Of a stretch of DNA of 38,497 nt, positions 8,401-19,800 are shown piece after piece. The stretch lies in the NCBI RefSeq assembly GCF_000090795.2, contig NW_003546291.1:239756-278252 (forward strand), written 5' to 3'. The notes beneath the pieces were generated by a model, which ran no database searches, was not told where the DNA came from, and saw only the letters and a program-made list of their open reading frames with translations. The translations under genes were made by a program, and so were the position numbers. The DNA comes from Amphimedon queenslandica (taxonomy: Eukaryota; Porifera; Demospongiae; Haplosclerida; Niphatidae). Each line of letters begins with the position of its first letter. Position 1 is the first letter of the stretch.

Positions 8401-11091
8401 TGGGGATTGATTAATACCAAGAGTACATGATGGGTTAGAGAGGGTGTCTAACCATAGCACTGTAGGCTGCTACATCACGGCGTAGAGTGTTTTATGAGTA
8501 TCCAGCTAATTTCCAAGATTAAACAAATTTATTTATTTACAGTTTACATAGCAAAACCATTGGTCATGCAGTATGCTCCAGATACACAGCTAACTTGGAG
8601 ATAGTTTTTGCCTAGTTGTAGGCTACAAAAGGCCATATAACACACCCAAAATGGACTCACTCTTGTTAATAGTGTAAAGAAGGTGCTAAAGTGAGTGTAA
8701 ACTATACAGAACAATACACTGTGATGTAGCAGCCTACAGTACTATGGTTAGACACTCTCTCCAACCCATCATGTACTCTTGTTAATACTTTAATCACACT
8801 ATACTAAACTTCAAATAATATTTAGATAAGTTTGTCATGGTTTAAATTATTTAGCTTGCTATACTATTTTAATTTAGCATTTTTATTAAATCAATGTTGG
8901 TATTGCTACATGCTAAAATGCTTACCATTATCACATTGTACTTGGTTAGGACAATATTCCTGTAGCAAATTATCAGCTAGTTTCATAGTCCTTCTAGTGC
9001 CTTCCTCTCTGAGTATAGCTAAGAATATATCAAATACTTCTTCATCCATTCTAATGGAGCTTGAAATGATGTGGAGCACTTTATCCATTCTTTCACCATC
9101 ACTTTGCTCAGCATTTCCATAAACTATTTCTCTCTTCTCTCTTGCATTTATGATATTGTGTTCCAATAACTTCTCAGCTAAGGAACTAACATCAATCACA
9201 CAATTCTTTATTAATGACGCATTTTCTGTCATTATTCTATAAGCAATATCTGATTTAAATGTACCTATTAATGATACAAATTCAGTGAACAGTAGTTCAG
9301 TACAGGGTACTTCTATGCTGTAGGCACCAATTACCTTAAGCCTACTATTTTTAGCGTCTACTAAATTTAGCTATATTAGCGAGAGAGCTTTAAACCGCTA
9401 AATTAAATAGACGCCAAAATAATTATTATTCATTATAATGGTTATTAATTTGGTTAAAAACGCTAAAATTAGTAACGCTAAACATGACTTTTGCTGATTT
9501 CGCTAAAATTAGTAGACGCAAATAATAGTAGGCTTAAGGTAAGCCTAAGGCTGAGGGAGGGCATGGCTATGCAAGGCTAGCCCAAACTAGAAGACTACAG
9601 AACATTGAGGTGCTCTCCCTTCTTGTCATGCCCAGGTGCACATGCATGCATATAGAGAAATACTTTATTAGAGTGAGATTCACCCAATAAACTGCAATTC
9701 TTACTAACTTACTATCATCAAATTGTACTTGATCAGGAGCATTATCAAATGAATAATATTTTTGTAGCAATTTATCAGCTAGTGCAATAGTTCTTCTAGT
9801 ACCTTCCTCTCTGAGTATGTCTAAGAATATACCAAATATTTCTCCAATCGCTCTAATGGGGCTTGAAATGAGGTTGAGCAATTTATCCATTCTTTCACCA
9901 GCAGTTTGTTTAGTGTAGCCATCAGTTATTCCTCTCTTCTGTCTTACGTTTATAATCTTGCGTTCCAACAACTTTTCAACCAATAAGTGAATATCAATTC
10001 CACAATTTTTTATTAATGAGGTACATTCTGTCATTACTCTATGAGCAATATCAGATCTAAATGTACCTATATTAATGATACAAATTCAGTGATTATAGTA
10101 TGTTATTTCTTGCATTGTACGTAGCTGGTAATTTTAGAGGGAAATTAATTATGTGGTTTTGATAAATTTACAGTTTAGGCAAGGTAGCATAATACGAACT
10201 ATTTTAACTCTTGGTTACTCAGATGCAAATATACAAATGACATTAACTACTGAGAATGGAACTTTTCACCTATTATCTACTGATATTTAATGCATAAGGT
10301 ACAATGTACCGTATAGCATAAAATTTTCAAGGGCTGTAAAGTTCACAATTTTTTAACATTTGTGAAAATTACTTCCATAAAAATCGGTACAAAATGGCAG
10401 ACAGCATAAATTTGCAAAAATTAAATCTGCAAAATAGGTTTTTAGGTTTTCAAAATTTATAGCCCTTGAAAATTTTGTGCTATACGGTAACATAATACAA
10501 CGTCTGGGTCCTACAATCATTGAGGTGGACTGTAGACAAAAAGCTGAGAAATACATTGTATGTACCTTTTGAACTAGTTGATACATGAGGAGTAGCCCCT
10601 CCAGTAGTAGCTGGTAGAGGATGAGGAGTAGCTCCTCCAGTAGTAGCTGGTAGAGGATGAGGAGTAGTTCTTCCAGTAGTAGCTGGTAGAGGATGTTCAC
10701 GAGCTATTTTATCAACTAAAGCTGGATCGCCTCCTCCTTCTCTAACAGCTACACACACTTTTCTCCAGCAAGGGATACCATAACGTTCATAATCATAATC
10801 TTTCCTGAGCCAATACTCGAGTACTTTCTGCAAACAATAGGTAGGATCTGCACGACAGTTAGCTTCTATAAGGTTGATAGTATTTATTCCGAGAAGCAAT
10901 GAAATAGCTATCTGTTTCCAACGAGCAGAGAGCCGTTTGACTGACTGATAAACAGAATTAAAATCAGAAATACCTATTGAAATGCGGAATTAAAGACATC
11001 CATTACTTTTCCAAAATACAAACTTACTTAGTTCCTCGTCACTAACATCAATAAAATCCTGATATCTCGAGTGAGAAGGGAGAGAGGACAT
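5445..11091 (-). CDS. Death-CARD-CARD-Roc-COR-Death-Death protein (Roco family)
   Basis: A multidomain intracellular protein, probably a GTPase-controlled death-fold scaffold. Exons: 11091-11028, 10973-10566, 10066-9713, 9264-8926, 8377-6295, 6198-5905, 5835-5794, 5737-5445; all introns are phase 1. Order over about 1291 residues: Death (about 30-115, RWKQIAISLLLGINTINLIE); linker of three 12-residue PLPATTGGATPH repeats; two CARD-like domains (about 160-265, 277-380); Roc GTPase with P-loop GPPGSGKT (about 411-418), an acidic ESADAT-repeat insertion, DSGGQ and GTHSD; COR starting near PVRWFAFE (about 730), with a C-terminal part ending near FAFACC; two Death domains (WEGLGIELGL; WRDLGAQLCL). 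The large exon needs one base fewer in an A9 run (T9 on +, 6576-6584) to stay open. Known Roco proteins with a Death domain include DAPK1; the CARD pair plus three Death domains is not an arrangement I recognise. Immune or cell-death function is inferred. Confidence 0.8.
6576..6584 (-). other. A9 homopolymer frameshift inside the Roco exon
   Basis: The minus strand has nine As. Read straight, the frame stops at TGA 15 nt later, after IKKKQMH. With eight As the COR-terminal frame continues as IEIYFKSKVLKHCP, matching the expected family pattern and running open to the donor at 6295. Exon length 2083 is one more than a multiple of three, while every other internal exon is a multiple of three. 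Sequencing or assembly error, polymorphism or slippage are all possible. Confidence 0.8.
7903..8010 (-). repeat. six 18-bp repeats coding ESADAT/ESADPT
   Basis: Six tandem 18-bp units within the Roc domain of the Roco gene, each encoding a six-residue Glu-Ser-Ala-Asp-Ala/Pro-Thr block. They lie between the P-loop and the DSGGQ motif, so they form an acidic, disordered insertion in the GTPase. Units differ by only one to three bases, which suggests recent expansion and likely length polymorphism. Confidence 0.9.
8418..8781. mobile_element. 364-bp MITE with long inverted ends
   Basis: Inverted ends of about 60 bp beginning CAAGAGTACATGATGGGTT, nearly identical on both sides, with a 7-bp flanking repeat TTAATAC (8411-8417, 8782-8788). 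No coding sequence. It sits in the intron just upstream of the Roc-COR exon. The 7-bp duplication could be an eroded 8-bp hAT duplication. Confidence 0.85.
9334..9539. mobile_element. 206-bp MITE between the CARD exons
   Basis: 29-bp imperfect inverted ends starting CCTTAAGCCTACTATT, flanked by TA dinucleotides (9332-9333, 9540-9541), as in Tc1/mariner-type MITEs. Internal sequence is AT-rich with repeated CGCTAAA motifs. It lies in the intron separating the two CARD exons of the Roco gene, so it arrived after or during their duplication. Confidence 0.8.
10309..10487. mobile_element. MITE, CCGTATAGC-type ends
   Basis: Inverted ends CCGTATAGC...GCTATACGG with matching subterminal AAAATTTTCAAGGGCT, flanked by TA. 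179 bp, non-coding, in an intron of the Roco gene. Same family as 4676-4871 and 18794-19000. Confidence 0.8.
10587..10694 (-). repeat. three 36-bp repeats coding PLPATTGGATPH
   Basis: Three tandem 36-bp units, in frame in the second Roco exon, giving Pro/Thr-rich 12-residue repeats between the N-terminal Death domain and the first CARD. Likely a flexible linker. Unit differences are few and mostly clustered at one codon pair. Confidence 0.9.
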
Positions 11092-11184
11092 TGTTGCCGG
11101 TTGTAATTATTCTAATTAAAACACTTAGAGGCGTGGTCATTTATGCCATATGGGTGTGGCCGTGGCCTAATATTTTTTGCAAAC
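11092..11184. promoter_or_regulatory. bidirectional promoter between the Roco and CUE genes
   Basis: Only 93 bp separate the two start codons of divergent genes, so both promoters and 5' leaders must share this interval. It includes two similar motifs, GGCGTGGTC and GGTGTGGCCGTGG, and no obvious TATA box. The position is seen directly; the shared regulation is inferred. Confidence 0.55.
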
Positions 11185-12592
11185 ATGGCGTCAAATGAAA
11201 ACTATTCTACGTCTTACGAGAGAGGGAGCGGCTCCCCTAGCTCTTATTCCCCTGCCATTGATCCTGACTTCAACCCTGACATGAGAAACGAGTATACATG
11301 CTTCCTTTGTAATGGCTATCAGACTGTCATTGGTACGATCATCATTGACTCTGTTGGTATTGAACTCATTGATGGTATAGGGTGAGTGTCTATAAAAATA
11401 GACTTGAATGTATGTATGTAAGCCTTACATATGAATTGAGGAATACAATAGTTGTTATTTTTGTGCTTAAAGTGTGAATAAGTTGTGAACAAGTGATATA
11501 TTAGAGACAATAATTTAAAAATTACTTATTTTATTGTAGAAGAAGACTAGAATTGGAGGCATACGATCAGCTAGTTTCAGTCAATGAACCAGAACCTTAT
11601 AGCTTCCACAGTCTTATACTAGTGTACCCCAGCAGAGTAAGCCCCTGTCATTAGTAGCGGATATTAATTAATTAATCTTGTACTCATAGTACGTTGTGCT
11701 CTCTCATTTACTGAGGAAGAGTCAGTTAGTCGAAGTTTTTAAAAATGTTGGACTTTACAGGGAGGAACCAAAGCTACCGTTTGAAGTAAGCATCAAATTT
11801 TTGATTTACTTTATGTATAATAGTTCTAGCAGAAAATTATAAAAATAACCAATTTTAATGTGGTACAAGGTACCACAGCAGACAATTGAAATTGCAAAAA
11901 TTAAATTGAATAGAGTTTTTATTTTTATTTTTATTTTTTTGCAAAATTTGGAACTGCATTAGTATTTTTTTAACTAGGCTTTATGCTACTCCTTCAAATT
12001 ATAGGCAATCGGTTTTTATGATCCAGAGAGACTTAATGAACAACATCACAGTGGCAGCCTTGATATACCTTATGAAGTAGAAAAAGAAGAAAGATGGTCC
12101 TCAGAGGAAGAGGAAGAGAGGCAACCAAGGAGGAGAGGAGGTAATTCAAGAACTGCCGATCAATGGAGTAACAAGGAAGAGCAGGAGAGATACATGCAAC
12201 GAGAGATAGCCACACAGTCCATGCTCAACCCAATACAGATGCTCTCTTCTGAGGATCATGCAAGAAAGAAAACAGTTAGCAGTGGAGAGTGGAAGCAGCT
12301 GGACAAGTATCACTCATCACCAGCACAGGCTTTCAATAAAACCCAGCCTTCCACTACCCAGCGTAGAGCTGTGGTGACTATTAAAGCTACACTGAGCCCC
12401 GGTCGTACAGAGGAGACTAGTTTTCCCGTGCGTCAGGTTGTAAAGGTTGATGAACTTGTTGATCAGCTGAAGACTTTGTTTCCGGATCATTCTAACGCAA
12501 AGCTTAAAGATTATCTGAGAGAGTGTGGATATGATATCAATGACACCATTACAATGATACTTAGTGAGGATCAAGAAGATAGTTCTACTTAG
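11185..12592 (+). CDS. 325-aa protein with C-terminal CUE-like domain
   Basis: Exons 11185-11381, 11540-11636, 11690-11785 and 12005-12592 join in frame with GT..AG introns. The N-terminal half (EYTCFLCNGYQTV, then YSFHSLILVYPSRYVVLSHLL) is not one I recognise. The middle is charged and low-complexity (EEEEERQPRRRGG). The last 45 residues (VDELVDQLKTLFPDHSNAKLKDYLRECGYDINDTI) have the three-helix CUE pattern: an LF/P pair early and a di-hydrophobic end, which in other proteins binds ubiquitin. The start at 11185 (AAACATGG) has the better context; an in-frame ATG at 11143 would add 14 residues. It shares a promoter with the Roco gene and converges on the NHR gene. Function unknown; ubiquitin binding is inferred. 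Confidence 0.75.
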
Positions 12593-12914
12593 GATCAGGG
12601 AGGTTTGAAGATATAATGTGACCTATACATACTTGCATGAAGTGATTGTACAGCAACATTTTCTAACATTTTTTACCACTTTTTGTACAATTTATAACTA
12701 TTGAAAGATTATGCCTGGACTTACATTACTTATACAGTTATAATCTTCGTTTAATGTCTAAATTCATAATACTGAAACTTATCTTTGTGTCACAATTTTA
12801 GCATTATAATTATTATTTCAAAAAATTCAATTACAGCATTGTGGCAAACTTGCATGCATTATTAATTTTAGCAAAAAATTAACATTCAATTGCTCTAGTG
12901 ATATGTGTTCCTTT
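12593..12914. other. convergent intergenic spacer
   Basis: AT-rich 3' flank of the CUE-like gene. No recognisable feature up to the MITE that starts at 12915. Confidence 0.4.
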
Positions 12915-13067
12915 AAGGCCTTCATACACGAGGCAACTTGTTGCTAGCAACCAAGCAACATGTTGCCAAAAATAGAACATCTTTCTATTTCTGGCAACAT
13001 GTTGCTTACAAGATCAAAGTAACCACAAATGTTGCTAGCAACATGTTGCCTCGTGTATGAAGGCCTT
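12915..13067. mobile_element. MITE with AAGGCCTTCATACACGAGG ends
   Basis: Inverted ends of about 38 bp (AAGGCCTTCATACACGAGG, then a GTTGCTAGCAAC core), 153 bp in all. The interior contains further inverted GCAACATGTTGC copies. A related, degraded copy is found at about 32820-32955. The right end overlaps the 3' end of the NHR coding sequence. Confidence 0.8.
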
Positions 13068-13772
13068 TACAGTCAGCAAAATGATCAACAACAATATACA
13101 CATCATAAGCACGTTCGTATATCCCACTAGCTGCTTTGCCCTGAGGCTCACCATTGATGAGAAAATGCAGCTCACCATTTTCCATTAATAAGATACCAAC
13201 CCTATCTCCCTTTCTGAGGTCTTCAAGACTTTTCTTACCATAAGAACGTCCCTCAGATCGTGGAGCAATGCTTCTAGCAATGTTGTTGTACAGTAGGCTT
13301 CCAGCCCATATGCAGTGGTATGGAGCTTTCCAGGTACAGGAAAAAGGTATCTTTGACAAATCAAAAGGTTCAGATGGTTTGTGTGACATTATGCCTAGTC
13401 GTATGTTCCCACTGTACTCTAAACTGTGTGATGTTATTTCTACTTCAAACTCCACTCGTCCTTTGACAGGTTTCTCTGAATATACGACACCATTGTTGGT
13501 AGATCGATCAGGCTGTCTCACTGCTTCTGTTCCTGCTTCATTTGATACCCAAACCTTATTGCCACAGTAATACCTAGTATGGCCAATATTATATGTATAC
13601 ACATAATAACTAGTGTCTATTAGCCACAAGTCCACAATCAAAGTAGTACTGAACACAATAACACAGTGAACAGACAAAGATGGACTTACTTGTTATATCC
13701 AAACTGAATCTCTGCCGGTAACATAAACCGTAGCCTTTCTTTGCTCCTTCCATGTGGCAATCCACCGGCCAT
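13006..13772 (-). CDS. Neuralized homology repeat (NHR) protein, 216 aa
   Basis: Two exons, 13772-13690 and 13573-13006. The start ATAATGG is the first Met in frame. The protein is essentially one NHR domain: RFMLPAEIQFGYN, GVVYSEKPVKGRVEFEVEI, SGNIRLGIMSHKP, GDRVGILL, LHFLINGEPQGKAASGI, VYIVVDHFADC. NHR domains in Neuralized and LINCR-type proteins bind substrates such as Delta or form adaptor surfaces; most have two or more repeats plus a RING, and none is seen here. The final codons after the ADC motif (KGLHTRGN onward) and the TAA stop lie inside the MITE at 12915-13067, so the C-terminus is transposon-derived. It ends convergently with the CUE gene and starts 108 bp past the XPF stop. 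Without a RING it may be an adaptor or a decoy. Confidence 0.8.
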
Positions 13773-13880
13773 TATCAGAAAAGGCACCTGCTGTGGTCAA
13801 TGGTGTGAATGAACCTGTGGTAGTCCTGTGAAATTATGGTACAGAACTGAAAATTAATGCATGGAATTGACACGTAAAAT

Positions 13881-16800
13881 TTAAATAAAATTCCTTTTCT
13901 TTGATTTTAAAGATGATGAGTGTGTGAGTGATTGTTTAGTGTGCAGTGCATTCCAGAGTAGCTGTGCATTAGTATCGTTCCCTAGTATCTTCTCTAGTCC
14001 TTTCTCACTTAAACTGACTAACTCTTGCATGTCCTTTACTTCATTCATTATGTATCTGCAACAAAAATACATTATATACCATTAATATGCACATAAATAG
14101 AGAAGAATGGTCACATAGATGTTGAATACATGTATAAAACAAAAGCCACACACTCAAAAGGCAAACCTGTAATTCTTAAAGTTCACACCAGGTAACTTCA
14201 ATAAAAAATTCTGTAATAAAAAGGTTAAGGATTCAAGTCATAAGAGTACATGTACAGTATGTACTTCAATGGATGAGTTGTAAGTTGGTTTCTTTTCTTT
14301 TATGGTCACATCTTCTCTTGTCTCCATTACTTCTCCTCCAATTGTAGCAGCAGTTGAAGGATCTGGCTGAGCCTGACCAGCCTAAACAAAGTACTGTATA
14401 AACTATTAGCATTTATAACATTATTTAATTTATTTTACTCAAGCCCTGAATTGACTGTACTTTTAATTCTTCAAAAAGTTCGGCTGCAAAATGAGGAGTA
14501 GGACACCACAAAATACGTAACTAAAAAAACAGAAAAAGACAACCTTTAAGTACATACTTCTAATTTTTTTCTTCATTATTATTTTTGTTAAAATAATAAA
14601 AATTGTGATACCTTGGGAAAGTGAATGGTGAGTAGAACTAGCTTTGAAGCAACATTCTGTGAGGAGACATCACTTGATACAGCAACAATGGACTGAATAA
14701 AGAAACAAAAAAATATGTTTAAAATCCTCATGATAAAAGGTGTACTTGTAACGAAAACGGTTTCCCTTCTTCAAATTCAATAAGTAAGATTGGTTTCTGA
14801 TAATGCTGTGTCATTGCCTTTACTTGATTATATCTAAAAATAGCACAATGAGTTCTATTAATAGTAACATGAGTGCATACAATCTTCCTGAATTCAATGA
14901 CCCAATGAGATCACTCACTGACTTTCTTTCTATGCATATATCAGGTGTCAGAATATAGTCACCAACCTAAAAATTAAATTTAACTAGGACAATGTTAAAA
15001 AAATTGCGGGGCGAGCATGAGCGAGCTTCGTGAAAATAATTAAGCTAATTAAATTTTTAATAGTTCATTTTATTCATTTCAAGTTTTCAATGTGAACAAA
15101 ACCAAGTTATTAGTTGTCTCACTGGATCAACTTCAGTCATTAGTTGAGCTCAAGTTCTGCTTAAAAACCAATTACACATCATCACTGATAATGTACAACC
15201 CTCCACGATTTATTTTTTCTATCCATGCTTTTGTGTATAATAGGTAGTCATCATGATCATCATCTTCGGTCGTCAAATTGCTAAGGCACACGACTATGTC
15301 TTTATTATGAGGTGAATGTGAATTCTTCTTGATCATGAAACCAGCAACATAGCGAAGTGCATTCTCTTCATCATCTATCAATGGTGGCAAGACAGTAATG
15401 GTTGTTGCAGCTGATGGACACTCAGTTTGTACCATAATTTCAAGAAATTTGGTAGATATGTACTGCAATAGCAAAGGCCTTATGTTTCAAAAAATTATGG
15501 CGCACCAAAACAAAGAGATCTTAAGCCAGGATGCCATTACTCTCAAACTAACAGATGCGCACTGTAACAAACATCTTAGTCCACTGTAGGATGTTAAGAA
15601 GTAGCCATAGAACTAGATACTTTGTCATAAAACCGCCAGGTATAGTCTAGAGAGTCCCACTAAGTATTTTTAACAATCTCCATTTATCTCATAACGGAAT
15701 TCAAATTTCGCTTTTAATAACCATGAATTAACCAGTTCCCAGCAAACTAGGTTGGTTTCAATGCATAATGCGCTCACGTGATCCTGTTTCCAATCCTGTT
15801 CCGTGTATAATATCTATGCATACACATACAAACAAACATGACTCATCTTTGTGGGGCTCGCCCATGCTCACCCCAATTACAAATATATTACTGTACACTT
15901 AACAACAAATTTATAATTACAACAACACAACAAACAACACTGTGATTATTGTCATTATCATCATCATTATTTACTTCTATTGTCAAAGGGATGATGTCGA
16001 TTCCTCTTTTGTGTATCATTGATGGAAGAGAACTCCTGAACTCTCTCATATCAACAATAACCTTTAAATGATACATGCAAATAACGTTTAAATGAGAAAA
16101 ATAGTTATGTTGCTGTGTGAGCTTACAATTGGTCTTGTTTCTTCTTGTTTTGTGGCTCCTCCAGCTTTTCTGGTGCTAGTTGACTTGCCATTCTCTTCTC
16201 CTCTTCCACTTCCTCTCTGTAACAATGTATTACCAGTGCCTCTTCCTTCTCTATCTGCTGGTATAACCATATGCTATAGGAAGAAATTATACATACAAGT
16301 GTTCTCTCCTCTCCCTTTCCTCTCTCAGCTTTCTCTTTCTTCCCATCCCCCTCCCTCCTTTCTCTCCACTCTATCTTTTTCCCTCTCTGTCTCTTTCTCT
16401 CACAGCTTTTTGCTGAATAAGTTGCTGAAAGGCTTGCTTTTCTCTCTTAATGGAGTCCAGGTACATCTATAAATATAAAAACAATTGTCACATCATTATT
16501 CCTTCTTCTTCAGACCTGTTCTTCCACAGAGCTATCATAAACTAGGAAATATACTTTAAGGGGAATCTCACGACGGGTAGCTTTAAATATCTATCAAAAA
16601 AAGATGGAAGAGAGAGGAGAAAGTGACAATGATTAGAAATTAAAAATAAATTTAATAATTACAGTACCTCTATCTGTCTAGTTAGCTTTATATCAGCATC
16701 ATACAATATAACGACACTTGGTTTAAAACTGTGTAAAACTCTCGTAAAATTATAAGTATTTCTATAAAGCAAATGAAAAATGATACATATACAAATACAT

Positions 16801-19800
16801 GTACATAACTATACGTGTACATATGCATGTACATTATAAATGTAATGGCTTAAGGTGCTTACTTTGAACTATTGAATGAATGTATCAGTATGGGGTCATG
16901 TAACAATTCGAAATATTCGGAATCAGCATCAAGCTGTTTCGAAGCTTCCACTGTTAGTTTTTCAGTAAGAGGGATCTCAAAATTCTTCAAAACCGATTAT
17001 GAAAACTGGCTAAACTGGTTACGGGCTCACTTGAAAAATATCTTCACTGAACATGTCCTCCTCATTCTCTTCATCAGGTTTATCAGTCAACGTATTATCC
17101 TCTTCAATTACTTTAGCCTTTTTGGCTGGTGGTGGATTCTTACCTTTCTAAAAGAGAAATTAAGATTCATGTAGAGACAGTTTATATTCATAAATATTGT
17201 GTTATGTCATTCTCTATCTACATGTACATGTACATGTACAGTAATCTCTCTTTCTATCTCTTCTCATGAGGCCTCTATCAGTCACTGGATTCTCTTCTTC
17301 TCTCAACAATCATTGCTTACAGTTACCTTTGACTGAAGCTTCTTCTGCATTTCTTTAGGCAAAGCTACAAAGAAGATTTACATGCATACAATGTACAGTG
17401 TGAGATTCACTATACCATTAACATCCACAGTGTTTTTGTCTCCCAATAGTCTAGTGTATTGTCTCTCTAATAAACTCTTTCCTCCTTCACTTAAATACTA
17501 TAACAATAAACCAGTCAAACTAGTCAAACAGGTTTTGGTGACTTACTTGACGTAACTGATAACACGTTCTTTCATCATTTGCAACTATTAAAATTCCTCC
17601 ATCTACTTGAAGGTGAGTTTCATTGCTGTCTTCATTCATTCCTTTATTCTCTTCCTCTTTAATTATTATCTTCTCCTCTCTATTCTTCTTATCATCTCTC
17701 ACTTCTCTGAGTATCATGGAGAGAAGGTTCCATTTTGGACTCTCTTCTAGAGAGAGCGACTCAACAAAATATTTTGACTTAGTCCCTGAGGCTTCCTCTT
17801 CTCCATACACCCTCTCTCTTGCTTTCTGAAGAAAAAAAAATTATAGTTTTAAAAATGTACGTAATTTACATGATGTACATGTACATGTACCAGTACATGT
17901 AGCGCATTAACTATGATTACAATGCACATGTACATGTACATGTATGTACCATTAAAGATGTTATACATAAAACTTAACATATCAGACCTTTGATGTACAT
18001 TGTACATTTACATGTACATGTAGTTGGGTAACATAGGCAGAAAGTAGAGAGACTCTCAGCTTTTGGTAATAAGTTGCCTCACTACCTCCAAGGTACTGGC
18101 AACAAAGTTGTCTGTCACTAAAGTAGTAGTACATGTACATGTACATGTAGACGTACATGTACATGTAGTAGTAAATGTATGACTTACAACAAATAATGTG
18201 TTAACTGCTGGCATGAATACCCACGGAGAGTGCTCAGAAAATGCTGGACTCCCTTTCTTGTTTGACCTATAAAGAAGATACAGGAGAGACAAAATGATAC
18301 ATCATAAAAATAAAAATGGGATTACCTCAGTGAAAGTAAATAGCTGTAGAATGTCACACAATCATACTGAGTCAAAAAACTAAAAAATCAATTCAACATA
18401 AATTAATTAGGGTAACAAAGAATTTAAAATAACTTGAAAATTTAAATACAGAGTACACCATAATTCACAACAACCATTATTAGCAGGGTTTCTCACAAGA
18501 TATACTACATGTAAGTGAGCTAGACAAGAAACAACATATACGTGTAGCTCAAAAGTACTACAAGTACATGTACATGTACAATACATGGACTTTAGAACTT
18601 CATAAATTCATTAAAAAAATCCAAATTTGATCAAAATCAGCTCAACATTTCTGTGTACATACTAACATGTACTGTACATGTTGTGTATATGCATCAAAAA
18701 ATGATCAAAATGAATAATTCTTTTCTAGCCATTTTTTACAAAATAAAATTTAATATTCTACACTAATAGTATAAGTAAAATTTCAAAAATTTACCGTATA
18801 GAAGAAAATTTTGGAGGTAGCTAAATTTGGCAAATTTGGCATTTTAATAGCCATTTGCCAAAATTAAAATCAGCCATTTTGAGCCATTATGCACATGCTC
18901 AATGGCACATGGCTACAAATTTGCTGAATTAAAATTCACCAATCACTAAAATTTAACAATTCACCAAATTTAACTCCTTCTAAAATTTCTTGCTATACGG
19001 TATGAATACCCACTGACAAGAATCTCAGCACTACATGTACATGTATGTGAGAAACACTGTACTAGTCTTACTATAAAAGAGTTTTGAGCATTTTCAAATC
19101 ATAAACCAGCTGCCTTGTTTTGTGACTCTACAAATAAAATCAGTAACAGTGTGGGTGTGGGGATGGGTGTGGTTACCAGTTGGTTCCACACTGGGTCAAA
19201 CTGAATTTTAATGATTTGTTCGAAACCTTTTCCGAGACAATTGTCAATAGTGATTTCATCACTTTCCAACTAAAAGAAAAGTACTAATAAATGTCGTACA
19301 TATACACGTACAATGTATAGTAGGAAAATTTGGGAGCATTTAATTAGACGAAGCCCACTAAGATGAGAAAACATCTGTCTGTAGGGGCAGTAGGATCATC
19401 TAACTATTATTAAACTTAAATAGCCTAATCTTTATTGAAAGCAGGTGTGGTCACAATGAAATAAAAATGGCAGCTATCTGCAAGTCTGTGCTCTTTTGCA
19501 GCAAACGATCAGCAGGTAGTTTTGCTAGCAAGACTAATCAGCAGGATAAGACAAAACTGCTATCTACTTGTAAAAACTTCACCACTCTAGCAGCAAGAAG
19601 GTTGATTACAGCACAACAATAGCGAGGCTCAGGGGCTAAGCCCCTTTAAATGTTTTACATTCTTCTAGTATTAAGATTGCAATGTACATGTATTGGTGGT
19701 GGGTTTAGCAGCCAGCCAGCCACATAAAAATAAAGCTAAAAAGCAGATTTCATTTTGGCAATTTATCATTAATCTACAAACAGCCAATATAAAACTTCGC

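Noticed and set aside
13881..14072. A separate small gene for the HhH-like 63-residue frame.
   Set aside because: It is the last exon of XPF; the frame and acceptor join to the preceding HhH exon.
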